From Paragonimus westermani (taxonomy: Eukaryota > Platyhelminthes > Trematoda > Plagiorchiida > Troglotrematidae), in NCBI GenBank assembly GCA_008508345.1, contig QNGE01000282.1, positions 62,001 through 126,000 of the forward strand: a DNA stretch of 64,000 nucleotides, given 5' to 3'. The notes beneath the pieces were generated by a model. The model had not been told where the DNA came from and did no database searches. It worked only from the letters and a program-made list of their open reading frames with translations. This document shows, piece by piece, positions 13,090 through 25,110 of this stretch. A program made the position numbers and the translations under genes. The stretch's first letter is position 1, and each line of letters starts with the position of its first letter.

Positions 13090-16000
13090 TGGAGGACGTT
13101 AAAAGACCATTTCAAAACAACTATGAAAAACTGGCGCTACTGCTAAAACAATACTTGGGAACTAAAGCCAGCCAATCAAAATAGCATTGACCTATCGTAG
13201 GAATTTCCCCATTCGTCCAAAGAGGTGGCCAATCGGGGAAGCACAGACCAACACTCGTCAAATGCAATTTTGATTTATAGCCTGACTTTTGGTGATGGCC
13301 ATGACCCGCACTTGAGGTTTACTTACGTTTATCTGTGTTTCACTCTTATGCCTGACGTCTATCCCTGATTTAGCTTAGATTAGTCTCATCAAGCTTCCAG
13401 ACAGACCAACTTTACAAATCAAACCTGTAATGGTAATTTGGTAACGTACCAGCGGAAGGTTGTCACGAGTTTCATGTCCAGTAAGTAAACCCCAGGCCAC
13501 TATCATGTGACTTACATTCTTGAACACGAAACCTTTTCGATAGTAAAAAATAACGGATTTGATTGTCAAAACAAACTGAATGGGAGTGCTGTAATTGAGT
13601 ACATTGTCGAATCCTTACTCATAAGTCCAAACCCATCGGTTTGCTGAGGAGGGGACTCCTAAATAAATGGGCATTAGGCCAAATCTTTCAACAGTGATCT
13701 GCAAATCAGATGTGTCTAGCTAATCACCTTAAATAAACAATGATAGCTATTGCTGTCTTGATCCGGGAGTAGTATGTTCAATTTTATTAAATACGTTCTC
13801 TTTAATCAACTTATTATCTATACAAACACTTAGTCAATGAAGCCTGCTTCAGTTTGAAAATCATATAAAACTAATGGACGAGGTGTAGGACTGTTCAAAG
13901 GTATTTCTCTGTCTAACCGATAAAGTTAGTATAATAGACACAGAATTTTTGGAACCTAGCTAACACTGGGATACGCAGTAAAACCGAAGCTGTTCACCTT
14001 ACTCTGCTGTAATGTTCTTCTGCATATGAGTTATTCCAGAGTGTGTAATGTGAAACTCATTCAGTTTCACAGTCCTCTGCAACTGGATCCAATATACACT
14101 GCATGAACTAAGTAATTTGGTTAACGTCAAAATTGATGAACTGGTATTGATACCCTGCTTGGCTAAGCTGGCGTCAGTCCTCGCTAATTCACCTATTATT
14201 TTCTTTATATCGACTCGGTAAACATTCAGAGGAATGTTTCGAGATAATACCTTATTCAGTCTGTTGAAAAGCGAACAACCAGTTTGTATAAAAGCCACAC
14301 TTACAAGAACCTGCTGAATTGCCAACCGAATAGGTTCTCTAGCTTAGAACCACTTCCGCAATCATTTTCTCTACAAACAGACCGACTAACAAGATGTGCG
14401 CACCGAAAACAAACTGATGTTGCTTGTTGTGAATCGCTTAACGAGGTGCTGGTAGTTTCGGGTTACGATCACGCAACCATAATTTGTACGAGCTGAAGGG
14501 TCAAACACCTGCTTGACTGTGTTAGGAAATCAGCGATACCGGGTTCCGCGAGCTTGCCATGATCAGTAAGTAGCCGATCAACATTACATCTGACATCCGC
14601 TAAGGAATGTGCTCCACCACCGCTGATGCAGACACCGATGTAATATCCCTATGAAAGGGTCATCGCAAATATAACTGAACTAAACTATAACTAGCCCTGG
14701 CAAACGGGACGGCTGAGTGTGTGACACACATCTAAAACCTCTAGTGTTTAGTTGAACGCGCAGTCATATTGGCCTGTAAATAGAGTGTACAGTCAAGCGC
14801 AGTTTCCGAAACGTCTGGTTGGTTAGCTGATCATCCCTGAATAGAAGTGGTTTGATTAAATTGTATTTCTCAAAAGTGCACCTCACCACTCCTCGTGCAC
14901 TATTTTTGTTAGGGATATTCTCCATTTTCTCCGTAAAGTTTACGTTGACCAGAATCTATGGGCAAAACCTACTCATTCAGTGTATCTACTTTGCATACAT
15001 TTCTGGGTTCTCGCAATAAGCATAGCACCCACACATGTTAGTGGGTACTCGTTGAGCAGGTAGATAGTGGCAACTTCTGTCTGTTTCATGTATGCACAAG
15101 AGTAGCTTGCTGCTACAATATCCTGTCTAGGCAAATGTAACATGGTAAACGTTGGTTAGCTTTCTTAGTCCAAACAATTGTTTTCGTTCAACGAACATAA
15201 TTTTACTACTGTATAGATACTGCCTGGTAAGCAAATCTTTGAGTACGAGGCCGGTTTGATAGATTTCCTAATAATGTACACTCTACGTATTCCTACACTA
15301 AAAATCACTCATATTTAATTGTAGCTTTCATGCTCAGGTGAATATTTAAACCACCGGTGCTTCTGGAATAAACATCAGAATTGGGGTGTGTCTAGTTTAA
15401 AACTACTCATTAGTTCATAATCGTTTATACACGTACAGATTAAAAATACCTGGGTAACTGTGTTAAACGGTGCGCCACTTACTTGATACTTGGCACAGTC
15501 GGATTAACAAAATTTGACCGCTCAACTGCACTCACTCGTGAGTTCTGCTTAGTTTGTCTGCTTTTATCTAACTGGAGACAAAGATATGGGCTGCTAATCC
15601 AATCGCCGACCCTAGAATTAATACTTACGACACACGCTGCAATCTATTGCTGCCTGCAACAGACTGTGAAATAACTCGCAAGCTGGGACAAGAGCGGAAG
15701 TCCAGTGTAGTACTCTTTTTGAAAGAGAGCTACTTGACCAATCATTTGATACTGAAAATAACTAACCTGCTGCCAGTGTATCTATGGCGTGCACGCTTTA
15801 ATAGTTCGGACGTTGTGCTCCGAGGCCAAATGTGAAGCCTTTTGAGCGAGGTGATGACTGGCGAACATTAACTAAAATGAATGAGGTTACTGACGAACTT
15901 TAAACAATTAGTCCCCCCCAATCCATTGGGAAAAACTAATTAGAGGACGAAAACTGTCGAATGATATCATTTCTCGTGCTATCATCAACATTAATCGTGT

Positions 16001-16550
16001 GTTTCGTAATATGTAACAAATGAGGGGGGCAGTGGTGTAACAATTCAAGAATGGTCTAACGGTTTTCTTTAGTCGACGTACAAGTTTGCGGTAATATCTC
16101 CGGTAATGGTGTGGCTCTCTTTTGGGTTTTAGTAAGACCTTTAGTCTCCGGTATATGATTGCATATTGGCTTAAGTTTAGGACAAGACTCACATATCTCT
16201 CATATTTATAAATTTCTCCTTGGTTCGTTTCCGACCGAGAACTCACCAAGACTGTACAAAATTGAAATCTCACATCAGTCAGCAGTATGTTCACCTTGGT
16301 TACATCGTTCTTTTTCTTTTCTTTCTCACAAGACTGGTATTTGCTTCTGGTTTGAGAACGACTAAATCATTGTTTCATTGAACAACTTAGCGTTTGTGGC
16401 TTGTAGTGAAGTCCATGGGTTTTGTTTATCTCAAGTTGAACACCACCAACATTCGACCACAGTCGTTGCGTTCGGAATGGTTTTTTTCAGCTTACTTGTC
16501 AAAGAAGCGCTTGATCTGAGTGTCACTCTTATTATCAAAAAAGCTTACGG
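13090..16550. other. Non-coding stretch upstream of the receptor gene
   Basis: The 5' side of the receptor gene. Frames of 108 codons (13999-14325, minus) and 128 codons (15908-16294, minus) have no domain I recognise and are near chance length. I could not identify a promoter with confidence. If the receptor has a non-coding or short first exon, it lies in this stretch. Confidence 0.45.
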
Positions 16551-16551
16551 T

Positions 16552-16735
16552 TGGATATGAATGGTCGGTCATGTCTAGTTTGAGGTTACTGGTGTTGTGG
16601 TTAACATGCTAGTCTCATAAACACAAGGGTTCGAATGCAAACCTCGGCTCGGAAAAAAAGTGAGCACTACTGGTGAACTATAGTAAGAGCAAAACTTGAG
16701 TCTAGTGCTTTCTTGAGAAGTGTGCTGGCCAAAAG
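16552..16735 (+). repeat. tRNA-derived SINE, copy on the plus strand
   Basis: The only plus-strand member found. It aligns with the reverse complement of the 45.8-46.0 kb copy from a shared leader (GATATGAA) through the promoter region to a common block (GCACTACTG at 16663-16671) and into the body. It carries an A-box-like stretch at 16589-16608 and a B box GGGTTCGAATGC at 16627-16638, about 40 bases apart as in pol III type-2 promoters. The 3' end is not resolved, and no poly-A or short-repeat tail was recognised. Confidence 0.65.
16589..16638 (+). promoter_or_regulatory. Pol III A box and B box inside the plus-strand SINE
   Basis: A-box-like GGTGTTGTGGTTAACATG and B-box GGTTCGAATGC occur in tRNA order and spacing. 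These are internal control regions in SINEs derived from tRNA genes. The cloverleaf itself is too degraded to call a tRNA. Confidence 0.5.
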
Positions 16736-17439
16736 GCTCATGTGATTGTGAGAACAGAGACCAACTGTGAATGATGTCAAATTTGGAATCAGTGCCACTC
16801 CTTGCCAAGGCAGGGCTCTGTATTACAGCCACGCTTGCATGGTGCAACTAATCTGACTTCCCAATAGACGCGTTAGGGTTACCGAAACGGCGCTTCCGAC
16901 CACATGCTCTTGCCAGTGTTGATTAAGCCAAGCGGCGTTCCCGATTACTACCTGTCAGCCGCGAGCATTAACCTCGCGAAAGCAGCCGTTAAGTGATGGT
17001 GACGTTTAACCTGAAGTTGACCGAATCTCTAACCATTCATCAGTTAAGTCCACTTGAACACACATTATATATGTACTAATCGGCTGTGCCGAATGCTGCA
17101 GCATGATCCAGCAAAGACAACCTTGGTCGTAATTTAGTCATCCTTCTTCGTGTGAAACCGTAAAGAAGTAATCAAAATTGTGGAGGCGAATTAAGCCAGC
17201 ACATACCTCGTGTAGACAGATGTAAATATTTTTGAATGAACGACTGTGCTCTGTTTGTGAAAAACATGCAGTTGCTCCAAATCACTTGTCTTTTCTTTAT
17301 TGTTAGGCTACCAATTACCTGTTCAGTCGGTTTCCCCCTATTTACCATAGGGTCATGTAACCCGGTTAATTCTGGTCGCATTGCTCTTATCGTTGGACAG
17401 GTTCGGGTCGGTTCTATTCTGCAAGGGTTCACAGAAAGC
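16736..17439. other. Non-coding stretch before the LINE relic
   Basis: Overlapping 81- and 86-codon frames on both strands (17172-17481) have no recognisable product. Part of this stretch may be further-decayed LINE reverse transcriptase, since an intact element would continue upstream of the relic that starts near 17440. Confidence 0.4.
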
Positions 17440-17930
17440 TCACAACATATTAAAAAGCTTCAGTTCATCAGTTTGGTATGACATTTACACCTACAAATTG
17501 CAAGGTGTTGTTACAAGACCGGCAAGACTCTGTGTCTGTTCATATCTCTGGTGGTGAGCAGCTGGAAAATGTCGTGAATATCATTTACCCTGGAAGCTGT
17601 ATCAGTTCTGATGGAATGCCTGATGGGATCGCAATTCACTTAGCAAAGATTCGGATGGCGTTTGACAAACTACTTCATGTGTGACGTCAGCATGTTCTCA
17701 CTCCTTCTGTGGAAGGTCCAGTATACAATGCCACTGTTAGCATAGCCCTTCTGTATGTATGGAAAACTGGGTGCATTCGCGCGCAGGATTATTAAGCCCA
17801 AATTGAATTCCTGGTTTAGACTGAGACTTTCATACGTTCAAAAAATACTGAGTGTTTGCGAAGGCTAGTCTCAATAGTGTATGTGATAGATTCAAAAACG
17901 TAGGAGTAAGTATATACATGCAGAGAATAA
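17440..17930 (+). mobile_element. Non-LTR retrotransposon (RTE-type LINE) relic, RT C-terminal part
   Basis: The frame around 17455-17684 reads HQFGM, then TPTNCKVLLQD, then GEQLENVVNIIYPGSCIS. In order, these match the region after the catalytic YADD of RTE-type LINE reverse transcriptases: the FGM..P.KCK block, then the YLGSCIS block. Past the TGA at 17682 a continuing reading gives VEGPVYNATVSIALLY and then a WKTG segment, the degraded form of the conserved YN..V...LLYG.ETW region; a NTECLRRL stretch follows at about 17,850. Several stop codons and the absence of palm-domain catalytic motifs show it is dead and 5'-truncated, as LINE copies often are. The clade assignment (RTE/SR2-like rather than CR1 or Jockey) is inference. 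Confidence 0.75.
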
Positions 17931-17967
17931 ACAAATAGACGTTTAAGAAGTATGAAAAGAGGTCAGG

Positions 17968-17993
17968 TTATTAACTATTAACTATTAACTATT
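17968..17993. repeat. 7-bp tandem repeat (TTAACTA)
   Basis: Just over three direct copies of a TTAACTA unit lie right after the LINE relic. LINEs of the RTE group often end in short tandem repeats, so this could mark the element's 3' end. It could equally be an unrelated microsatellite. Confidence 0.7.
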
Positions 17994-20900
17994 TGGGAAC
18001 TAATGATGTAAATGTGTTCGGACCATGCATTATTCTTCACGGTTGTAAAAGAAACGTCTGCCAAAAATAGTGTGCCTGCAGTTAACATTCGATTTGCATA
18101 TCACTTGTAAGTGTAAGGCGGATGCAAACCACACTATAAAACGATTACGTGCTGAATGTCAGCATATATTTCAGTCAGTCCCGAAGTCTGTAATGGCTAC
18201 AGCTCGTGTTGTGCCTACAGAATTCAAAATATTTACTTGACTGTGCGTGGACGTATACAAACTATTTTAAAGTACCTGAATAATTTTGCCAGTTAGCTAT
18301 TATGCATTTACGTAAGCTCGAAAAACATGTACCAGTGACACATGATATTTCTTTTTACAACAAAATTTGCGGCCGGATGTTCTATTAAATTTTGAAATTA
18401 AAAATTCCAAATCAACACTAGCAGTAATTACCCTTAGAGAGAGCACATATGTAGCTGTGATCTACGAAAAAACGGTGGTGTCATTACGTTGGTTTGTTTT
18501 GCTGTTGCGCAAAAAAGTGCAACATTATTCCATAATGTCATTTAACAACTCTTTGTTTCAAACAGTCAAATTACAATGAACATTTAACTCTAACCAAAAC
18601 TCCCCAAACTGAGATTCTATTTGCCACAATTTCCCTATTGTCTCACTTAAATGCCATGTTATATCAGACAAACAAACAATCTAACTGAAGACAGACCGAC
18701 TGTCTAACTCTGGAATACCATTCAGTTTCGTTTTACAAACAGAAAGATATCTTCTGGAATAATTTGTGCATGTATGTACGTATGTGTCTATCGGTTTCCA
18801 TAGAGTTGCTACATGAATACCTGCAAAGTTGATAAAACTGTTTCGTGTATGGCAAAATGATTTAAGATGACATTCCCTTTCAAATTTTTCTCATACCAGT
18901 AGTGCAATGCATCAGAGTTTGAAAATAGAATGCATAAAACAAATGAACGAGCACTAGTTGATGGAAAGTTTTGATAACGAACGATTTCATTAAATGCTTA
19001 TTATTGAACGAGTGTGTGAACCAGTGTGTGAACCAGTGTGTCGGTGAACAAGAAGTTAGATGCACCCACAGATATATACATTTGACTGAGCTTCCCGGTG
19101 TTCGACCTACTGACAGACAGTGTGATGACACTTATGATAAATTATAACTCAAGCGTGGTGCACAACTGATCACAGTTTTCGCATTCAAATATGCCTTTAA
19201 CCAGGTCCTTTAAGGAGAGGCACAGTAGATTCACATTCCCAACAATAGCACGTATCTATAACAATCGTAATTTGAACTGTGACGTAGATTCTTGTGAGGT
19301 GAACGTTTTTGGCCAGTACTCAATCAGCATTGCATTACGCAAGGTCGAAATGCCACATATGAACACGCAGCCACATAAACCTTTGAATGTTCAGGTTGTC
19401 TGTAGTGGAAAAACGTTTATCGTAGGTTAGCAGTGAACACCAAGATTAATTACAATAAACCACGTCAAACATATCAAGCCCAGATACAAAATCCTGCTAG
19501 TATGATTCAGGCCACGAAGCAATGGACCATTCTGTCCTAAATATTACTGTTGCCGCCAGATTGGGTGTTACGTGTAACGGGCTGATATTGTTAAAATACA
19601 AATCTTTGGTGCACCCGGCTGCCAGAAACACTCCGTTGGTGCCTCAGCTCAGACCCTAAACAGAGATGGCCGTTTTTACAAATTATAACGATGAAAACGT
19701 CCTAAGTGTCATAAATGTGCTTTAATGTAGGAAGAATTGCAAGCTCGAGGGATTCGGTGACCACGTTGCATGTGGTCCCGTTTCATCTTGGCTACCTTGG
19801 GAAGCTCGAAGTTTCGTAATTACTTTTTTGACTGACCGTGGATTTTTATACATACACGGCCGATAGAACCTGTTTGTTGATAAGTTGTTACTTACTGATC
19901 CCCTCTGTATACATGTTCATTCGTTTGACGTTGCACTGGTCGATCAATAAAGCTTGTATCACGCAAGAGATAATAAATGATACTATGCCGCCAAGACTTT
20001 TGGGCCAAATCTGCAACAGTGTCTGACAAACACAAATGTGACTAACAGCCAGCAGGTTGAAATTCAGAGGTGAAAACTGAAATCTGAGAAAGATTATTGT
20101 GGCAGGAAGACCAACAAAGTACCCTTGTCAGTGACCTTCACCGCTACCATGGTAGTGTACTTCTCCGGGCTTCACCAACGCCCTCTGCCGTCGTGACGAA
20201 TTTTGTTGTCATCCGGACTACGCGCTTACTCTGCACTGTCTGGACCGTTGCCTGGTTCATTCTCTTGACCTGGGTTTGTTGCTAGTTCACCGTCATAAAT
20301 AAGAACGTGTTTGTGACCGTTTTGTCTTCGGAGTGAGCGACATACAGAAGCTCTGTTTGAAGATTAATGTTTTCCCTGTGTCCATGGCCGTGTATACTGC
20401 GTACTCCGTCGATGATTACTGTTATCCGTCCTTTTTTTAACCGCCGTATCAATAATTGTGATTCTGTCATCTCTTCACGCGCTGGTAGGCCGTAAGTTTA
20501 CAATGCGACGAATTAAATGTACTATCGAAAAAGTGTTCGTTTCTGTGGGTTCGGTTACCCTGATATCTTTTATTTCCGTTTGTGACAATCCGCAAGCAGA
20601 ATGTGCTAATTCAGTGTGCTTGGCTGCCTGGTGAATAAAAGCAGAACATCGGTGGTTCAAGCAAAGTTGAGCAAACTTAGCTTACTAGACAACCAATATA
20701 GAGAATCATCAGTGTTTGCCTTAGCCATCGCTACTGAGCCGCCAGCGAGTTGTGTCCTGATGGACTTCTGTTATCATTTTCCGTGACCTTGATCTCCGCT
20801 GTGCGACTATTCAAAGTGAACACATTTTCAGAAATTTTGTATCAATCACCACATTTAACAAAATCATTTGATAGAGCTGATGGTCAACGTTATTAGGTGT

Positions 20901-23890
20901 TAGTAACGACTGATCACATTTTCCTAAAGCACTGCTTGCAAACCGTCATATTTCTATTTACGGAGTATAATGGTATCAGTAGCGTACATCTGGTAGTTAG
21001 ATTTTTGCGGAAGAAAATGTGGGCTTTGAAACTGTTGCCATTCGTCGGGGGAATGTTAACCGTTCATTCTACATACACACACATGTATACTACTGGTTAA
21101 CAACAACAGATTTGGGCAAGTTATTTCCTGCCGTTTATCATAGACGCGCTCGAACCCGTATACTAATGTCTTTCTCGTACAATGAGAATAGTTAACTAAA
21201 ATCCCAATTTGCATCTAAACCTTTAATAGTATTTTATTGTTTTCATAATCTGGGGTATTATATGTAGGAGGCATCATTTGATGAGGATTCACCGGATGTT
21301 CACTTCTGGATTTGTTGTTAAAACAGTTTGCAATATTTAAACTTACAAACAACTAAGTGAAGGGCAGGTTTCAAATCTAGAAATCATTCACCAGTTTGTA
21401 ATTTTTAATCGTTGTTCAACATAAGCAAAACTGAGACTCAGTGCAATCGGGATCTTGATGCACATTGGCCGGGAATCAGTATGCTTCTTGCAAGCAATCT
21501 TGGGATACTTACACCGATCTCCAAGCCTTACAGATGAGGTTGCCTTTTAAAGGTGGCTGTAAGTGGAAACTCACCGTAAGATATACCAAATTACTTTGCA
21601 TAAAGTGAATTTTCATGAGTGAACTTGAAGACAATTAAAAAAGGAAAATTCTTACAAAAAAGCATGTTTAACTTTCGCCAATTAGCACTAACTTAGCTTT
21701 ATATATGAGCATCAAAGAGAAACATCTACAATTTTGGCAACCTTTTGTCTAGGATGGAATGTCATTTACATCGAACATCTTTTGTTTTGCTGATGATTAT
21801 TGACATGATGTGTGGTACGGGCCCAAAATGTTCAGTTTACAGTTGAAAAACGCCGGTCATATAGCAAAAATTTCGTTTCCAAAACTTCCGAGAAATAGTG
21901 CTAATCATCCAGGAACCAAGCAATGATCTTTCGATGCTCATCTTATTTGTAGCTACTCTGTGGCGTTCAATACACTTGGTTTAAGGCAATGGTCTCTGCT
22001 TCAATTTTTTAACACCTTGGACGGTTGACAATTCAGGAACATGAAGTGACAGGTTGATGAACTGGAACCAGCCAACTTCACAGTGTCTACTATTTGCTTT
22101 AAGACGCAGTAATTAGTTCACAGACCTCATTCTGACGGTAGCTTAAAATCGGAATAGAAATGGCTGACATATTTACAAACCCAACAAACTTCTCAGGTCG
22201 TGTTTCTATTTCACAACCTAGTCGGCTCCCAGTTCTGTGACAGTTTTTTACGTTCCAAACAAGACTTTCAAAGGGAACTTTCAGGTTGGCTGCTGTTCAT
22301 TCCATTAACCTCAATAAGCTGCCTTGTTGAAAAATTACCCAGTTTAGATAATGGTTTATGTGGCTGCATTTTGGACTCTATGTTTCTGACCTTGGTTTAA
22401 ATATGACATCCGTGGTCTACAGATCATAACGTACGGCTAATGTTGGTGCATTTGTAGACCGCATTACTGAGTACTGTTGAATGTCCACCTTGAAATGACA
22501 GAACAAGTAAGTTGAGCTTTCGCTACTAGTCAGGAAAGCTGAGCAGGAAATTACTGTTCGAACGAGCGGCTACAGAAGCTCACCATTTTCAAGGAAAATA
22601 AGTGTTTCTGAGGGACTGCAACGTGTTATTTGTAACAATCGCGGTACCTGCTTAATGGTTCTCTTTTCAAGGCTTTTCAGTATGAAAAATGAATATTGCA
22701 TCATCAAACCGCTGTGAACGTCAGACGTAACGAAGAATGTGGCCTGTTGAGAGACGCTGGATAAACGTGTGATAAACACATAACACGTTCAGTTCGGATG
22801 AAATTAGTCGCAAAGTCTGCAAGTAATACTGTGCGGTCCAAAAGTCAGTACCGGACCTGTTTTACCCGTTATTTTGGAATGCGACGTAGGCGCACGCTGA
22901 GATTTCTAGCCGTATACACCGTTTGGTGACTGTTTGGAGCAGCACTGGAATCGCGACAGCAAAAACAGTGATTAAGCAGTTGCAAGTCAGAAACGTTAGA
23001 CGATCGAACCTTATCTGGCCTATTCGCTAGATGTGGTTGAAAACGGTTTGGCACTACACCGGATTACGTCAATATGTTTCAATTCGCAAGGTACTGACAT
23101 AATCTCCGATTTTGCTGCTAGCAACGTGCTTGTCTTCGTGGGAAATGGATTTAATTTCACGTTACAACATGACAATACTATTTTATCGTTCCATATCTTG
23201 CACTTCTCGCCGCGTGCTTTGTTTATGACACTTGTATCCTTTTTGAGAAATCACTGTAATCAAACGGAACCATACAACATAGTATCGAATAGCACACCAC
23301 CGTCACAAGACTACTTTAAATTGTCTTTCTACATTCAGCCAAGAAGTCAGGAAATTTCCCAGGTGGGAAATAAATGTTACGTACCCTAAGCATCAACACT
23401 GGGAACGTTCTGTGTTTCACGATCAACGTTAGCTTGCATTAGGCATGTGGTGAGCCTTTAAATCCCACACGCCGTTAACTTCGCATGTTAGACGACATAA
23501 ATGGCGCAAAAAATCGCAACCCGTTCACAACATGGATCCGAAATTATAAACAGTTCTTTTGATAGGAGGGCATAAAATATTCGTTCAACATCACCAGAAA
23601 AATTACCATGTCGTTTCTGTGCGCGAAGTTGATACGCACAGAGATGCGCCTAAATGTCTTGGCTGGTAACTTTGATCTTCCCAATCTGTTGATAGTAGGG
23701 CCTCTCACCTCGATTATTTTGCCTCACCTTCTCTTGAGCGTGATAACCGACCCTACAGAACTATCACAGTGTCGGATTTAATCTCCTAGCGTTTTCTAAC
23801 GCTGAATGTAATCCACAGTTAACTTGCTGCCGTAACCTTTATGTTTCAGTAAGTTCTGTGAGGGGAGTTAAGCAAATACTATGTAAATTA
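17994..23890. other. Non-coding stretch
   Basis: Contains frames up to 118 codons (23033-23389, plus) without known domains. A somewhat GC-richer patch at 20,100-20,290 with a 62-codon frame could be an old repeat, but I cannot identify it. A small hairpin with GACCAC/GTGGTC arms lies near 19760. Confidence 0.45.
19011..19044. repeat. 12-bp minisatellite, about 2.8 units
   Basis: The unit AGTGTGTGAACC is repeated nearly three times in direct orientation. It is a short minisatellite and does not look like part of a gene. Confidence 0.8.
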
Positions 23891-23892
23891 TG

Positions 23893-23970
23893 ACAGTTAG
23901 CTTCCTCCTAGTTTTAAACGGGAGTGTGAACCCCGGTCTTGTTATATGGCTGAGGTATTGTGAGGCTAAC
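23893..23970 (-). repeat. tRNA-like repeat fragment, possible SINE
   Basis: The segment is bounded by perfect 8-base inverted arms (CAGTTAGC and GCTAACTG) about 62 bases apart, which is tRNA-like in size. On the minus strand it contains CGGGGTTCACACTCCCG, a 5-bp stem with a 7-base loop like a T arm. About 17 bases of extra sequence between this arm and the 3' acceptor-like strand rule out a normal tRNA. It may be a diverged relative of the SINE family or an independent tRNA-derived sequence. Confidence 0.35.
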
Positions 23971-24959
23971 TGCATATTTAGCATTGACACACGTTCGTAT
24001 CTGGTTTCAAGGTAATCTGCAGCGTCAGCGAACACTTATGGTGCCAGGAGTTAGAAGCAATGAGTAGTGTGGGCTGAAGCGATTTTGAAGAAAGTATCTC
24101 TATTCCATGTGACATGAAGGAATATTTTTTCTTACGTCCATGTGATGAGTAAGAACGGATGTCAAGCAATCGTCCGGAATCCTAAGACATGATTATTGCT
24201 AACTATTCTGCAAACGCAAGTTACGATACATTTCTGTTTGAGGTTCTAGTCGTGCTCACTTCAAGTTTATTTCCCTTTGACGAGAGTGTGCACTGTCGTA
24301 GGAGTAGGTTGCCATGTGTAACGTCACACAACTGACAGCGGATATGCTCACTTTTAACACAAGTCAAAAAATCGACAGGCCAATTTGCATTTCATTAAAT
24401 ATTCAACTCAGTCAGGCGAACTTGCAGTAGTCACGACCTGAGAAATAAGTGGAAACTCATTTGGAAAATATTGCCACAAACTGGCGAATTTGTGGCGAAA
24501 TACGCAGCAGGACTGCATAGAATATTCGACGGTTTGGTAGAACTGGTCACGAAAACAGTGATCTTTTTCGAGTTGCCCTTCAAATTTGATATTCTAACCT
24601 CAGCTGTACGTCACATAATACATCTTAGGTTTAGTTATGTACACCCAGTCCCCGCGAATCTGGTGAGCGGATTTCACCCTAATGTCATCCTCGTGGTATC
24701 AGTTCATTTGCACTACATAGACTGAGCAAACCTCAGTTAGACGCAAGCATGATGACCTACAAGACCGGATGTCAGATTGTTGACGCAGTTGACTGGACAG
24801 CCACAGGAGTCTATTGAAAACCAATAATGTTCAGCAGCTGAATGTACTGCGTGAAAAATCACCTAGATTAACTGTACCACGCAAGCCAGCCTGAAGTTGG
24901 GCAACCGTAATTCTATCTTGTTTTTATTTAGTAAGGCTACTTTGTTTTCGGATAAGATT
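23971..24959. other. Non-coding stretch
   Basis: Holds an 84-codon plus-strand frame (24471-24725) without a recognised domain. Nothing else is supported. Confidence 0.5.
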
Positions 24960-25110
24960 GACTGCTAAACAGATTGGGAATAACACAACGTTACGAGAGG
25001 TGTAATCGATTACAACACTTCTGAAGAGGGCCACCCGAGGTGGTTGGAACGTAGAGTATTACAACTTGCTCATAACGTTGTGTTATTCCTAACCTCTTTA
25101 TCAATAACCT
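24960..25110. repeat. Inverted-repeat element with nested hairpins
   Basis: Two arms near 24967-25009 and 25053-25105 are close reverse complements. The core AATAACACAACGTTA is identical in both, and similarity extends to about 40 bases with few mismatches. Between them lie a perfect 14-base palindrome (TGTAATCGATTACA, 25001-25014) and a hairpin with CCACC/GGTGG arms and a CGA loop (about 25031-25043). The hairpin is preceded by CTGAAGAG and followed by GGAACG. That arrangement is loosely like a hammerhead ribozyme core (CUGA.GA, stem II, GAAA), but key bases differ and the other stems do not pair convincingly. It is probably part of a dispersed repeat. Confidence 0.7.
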
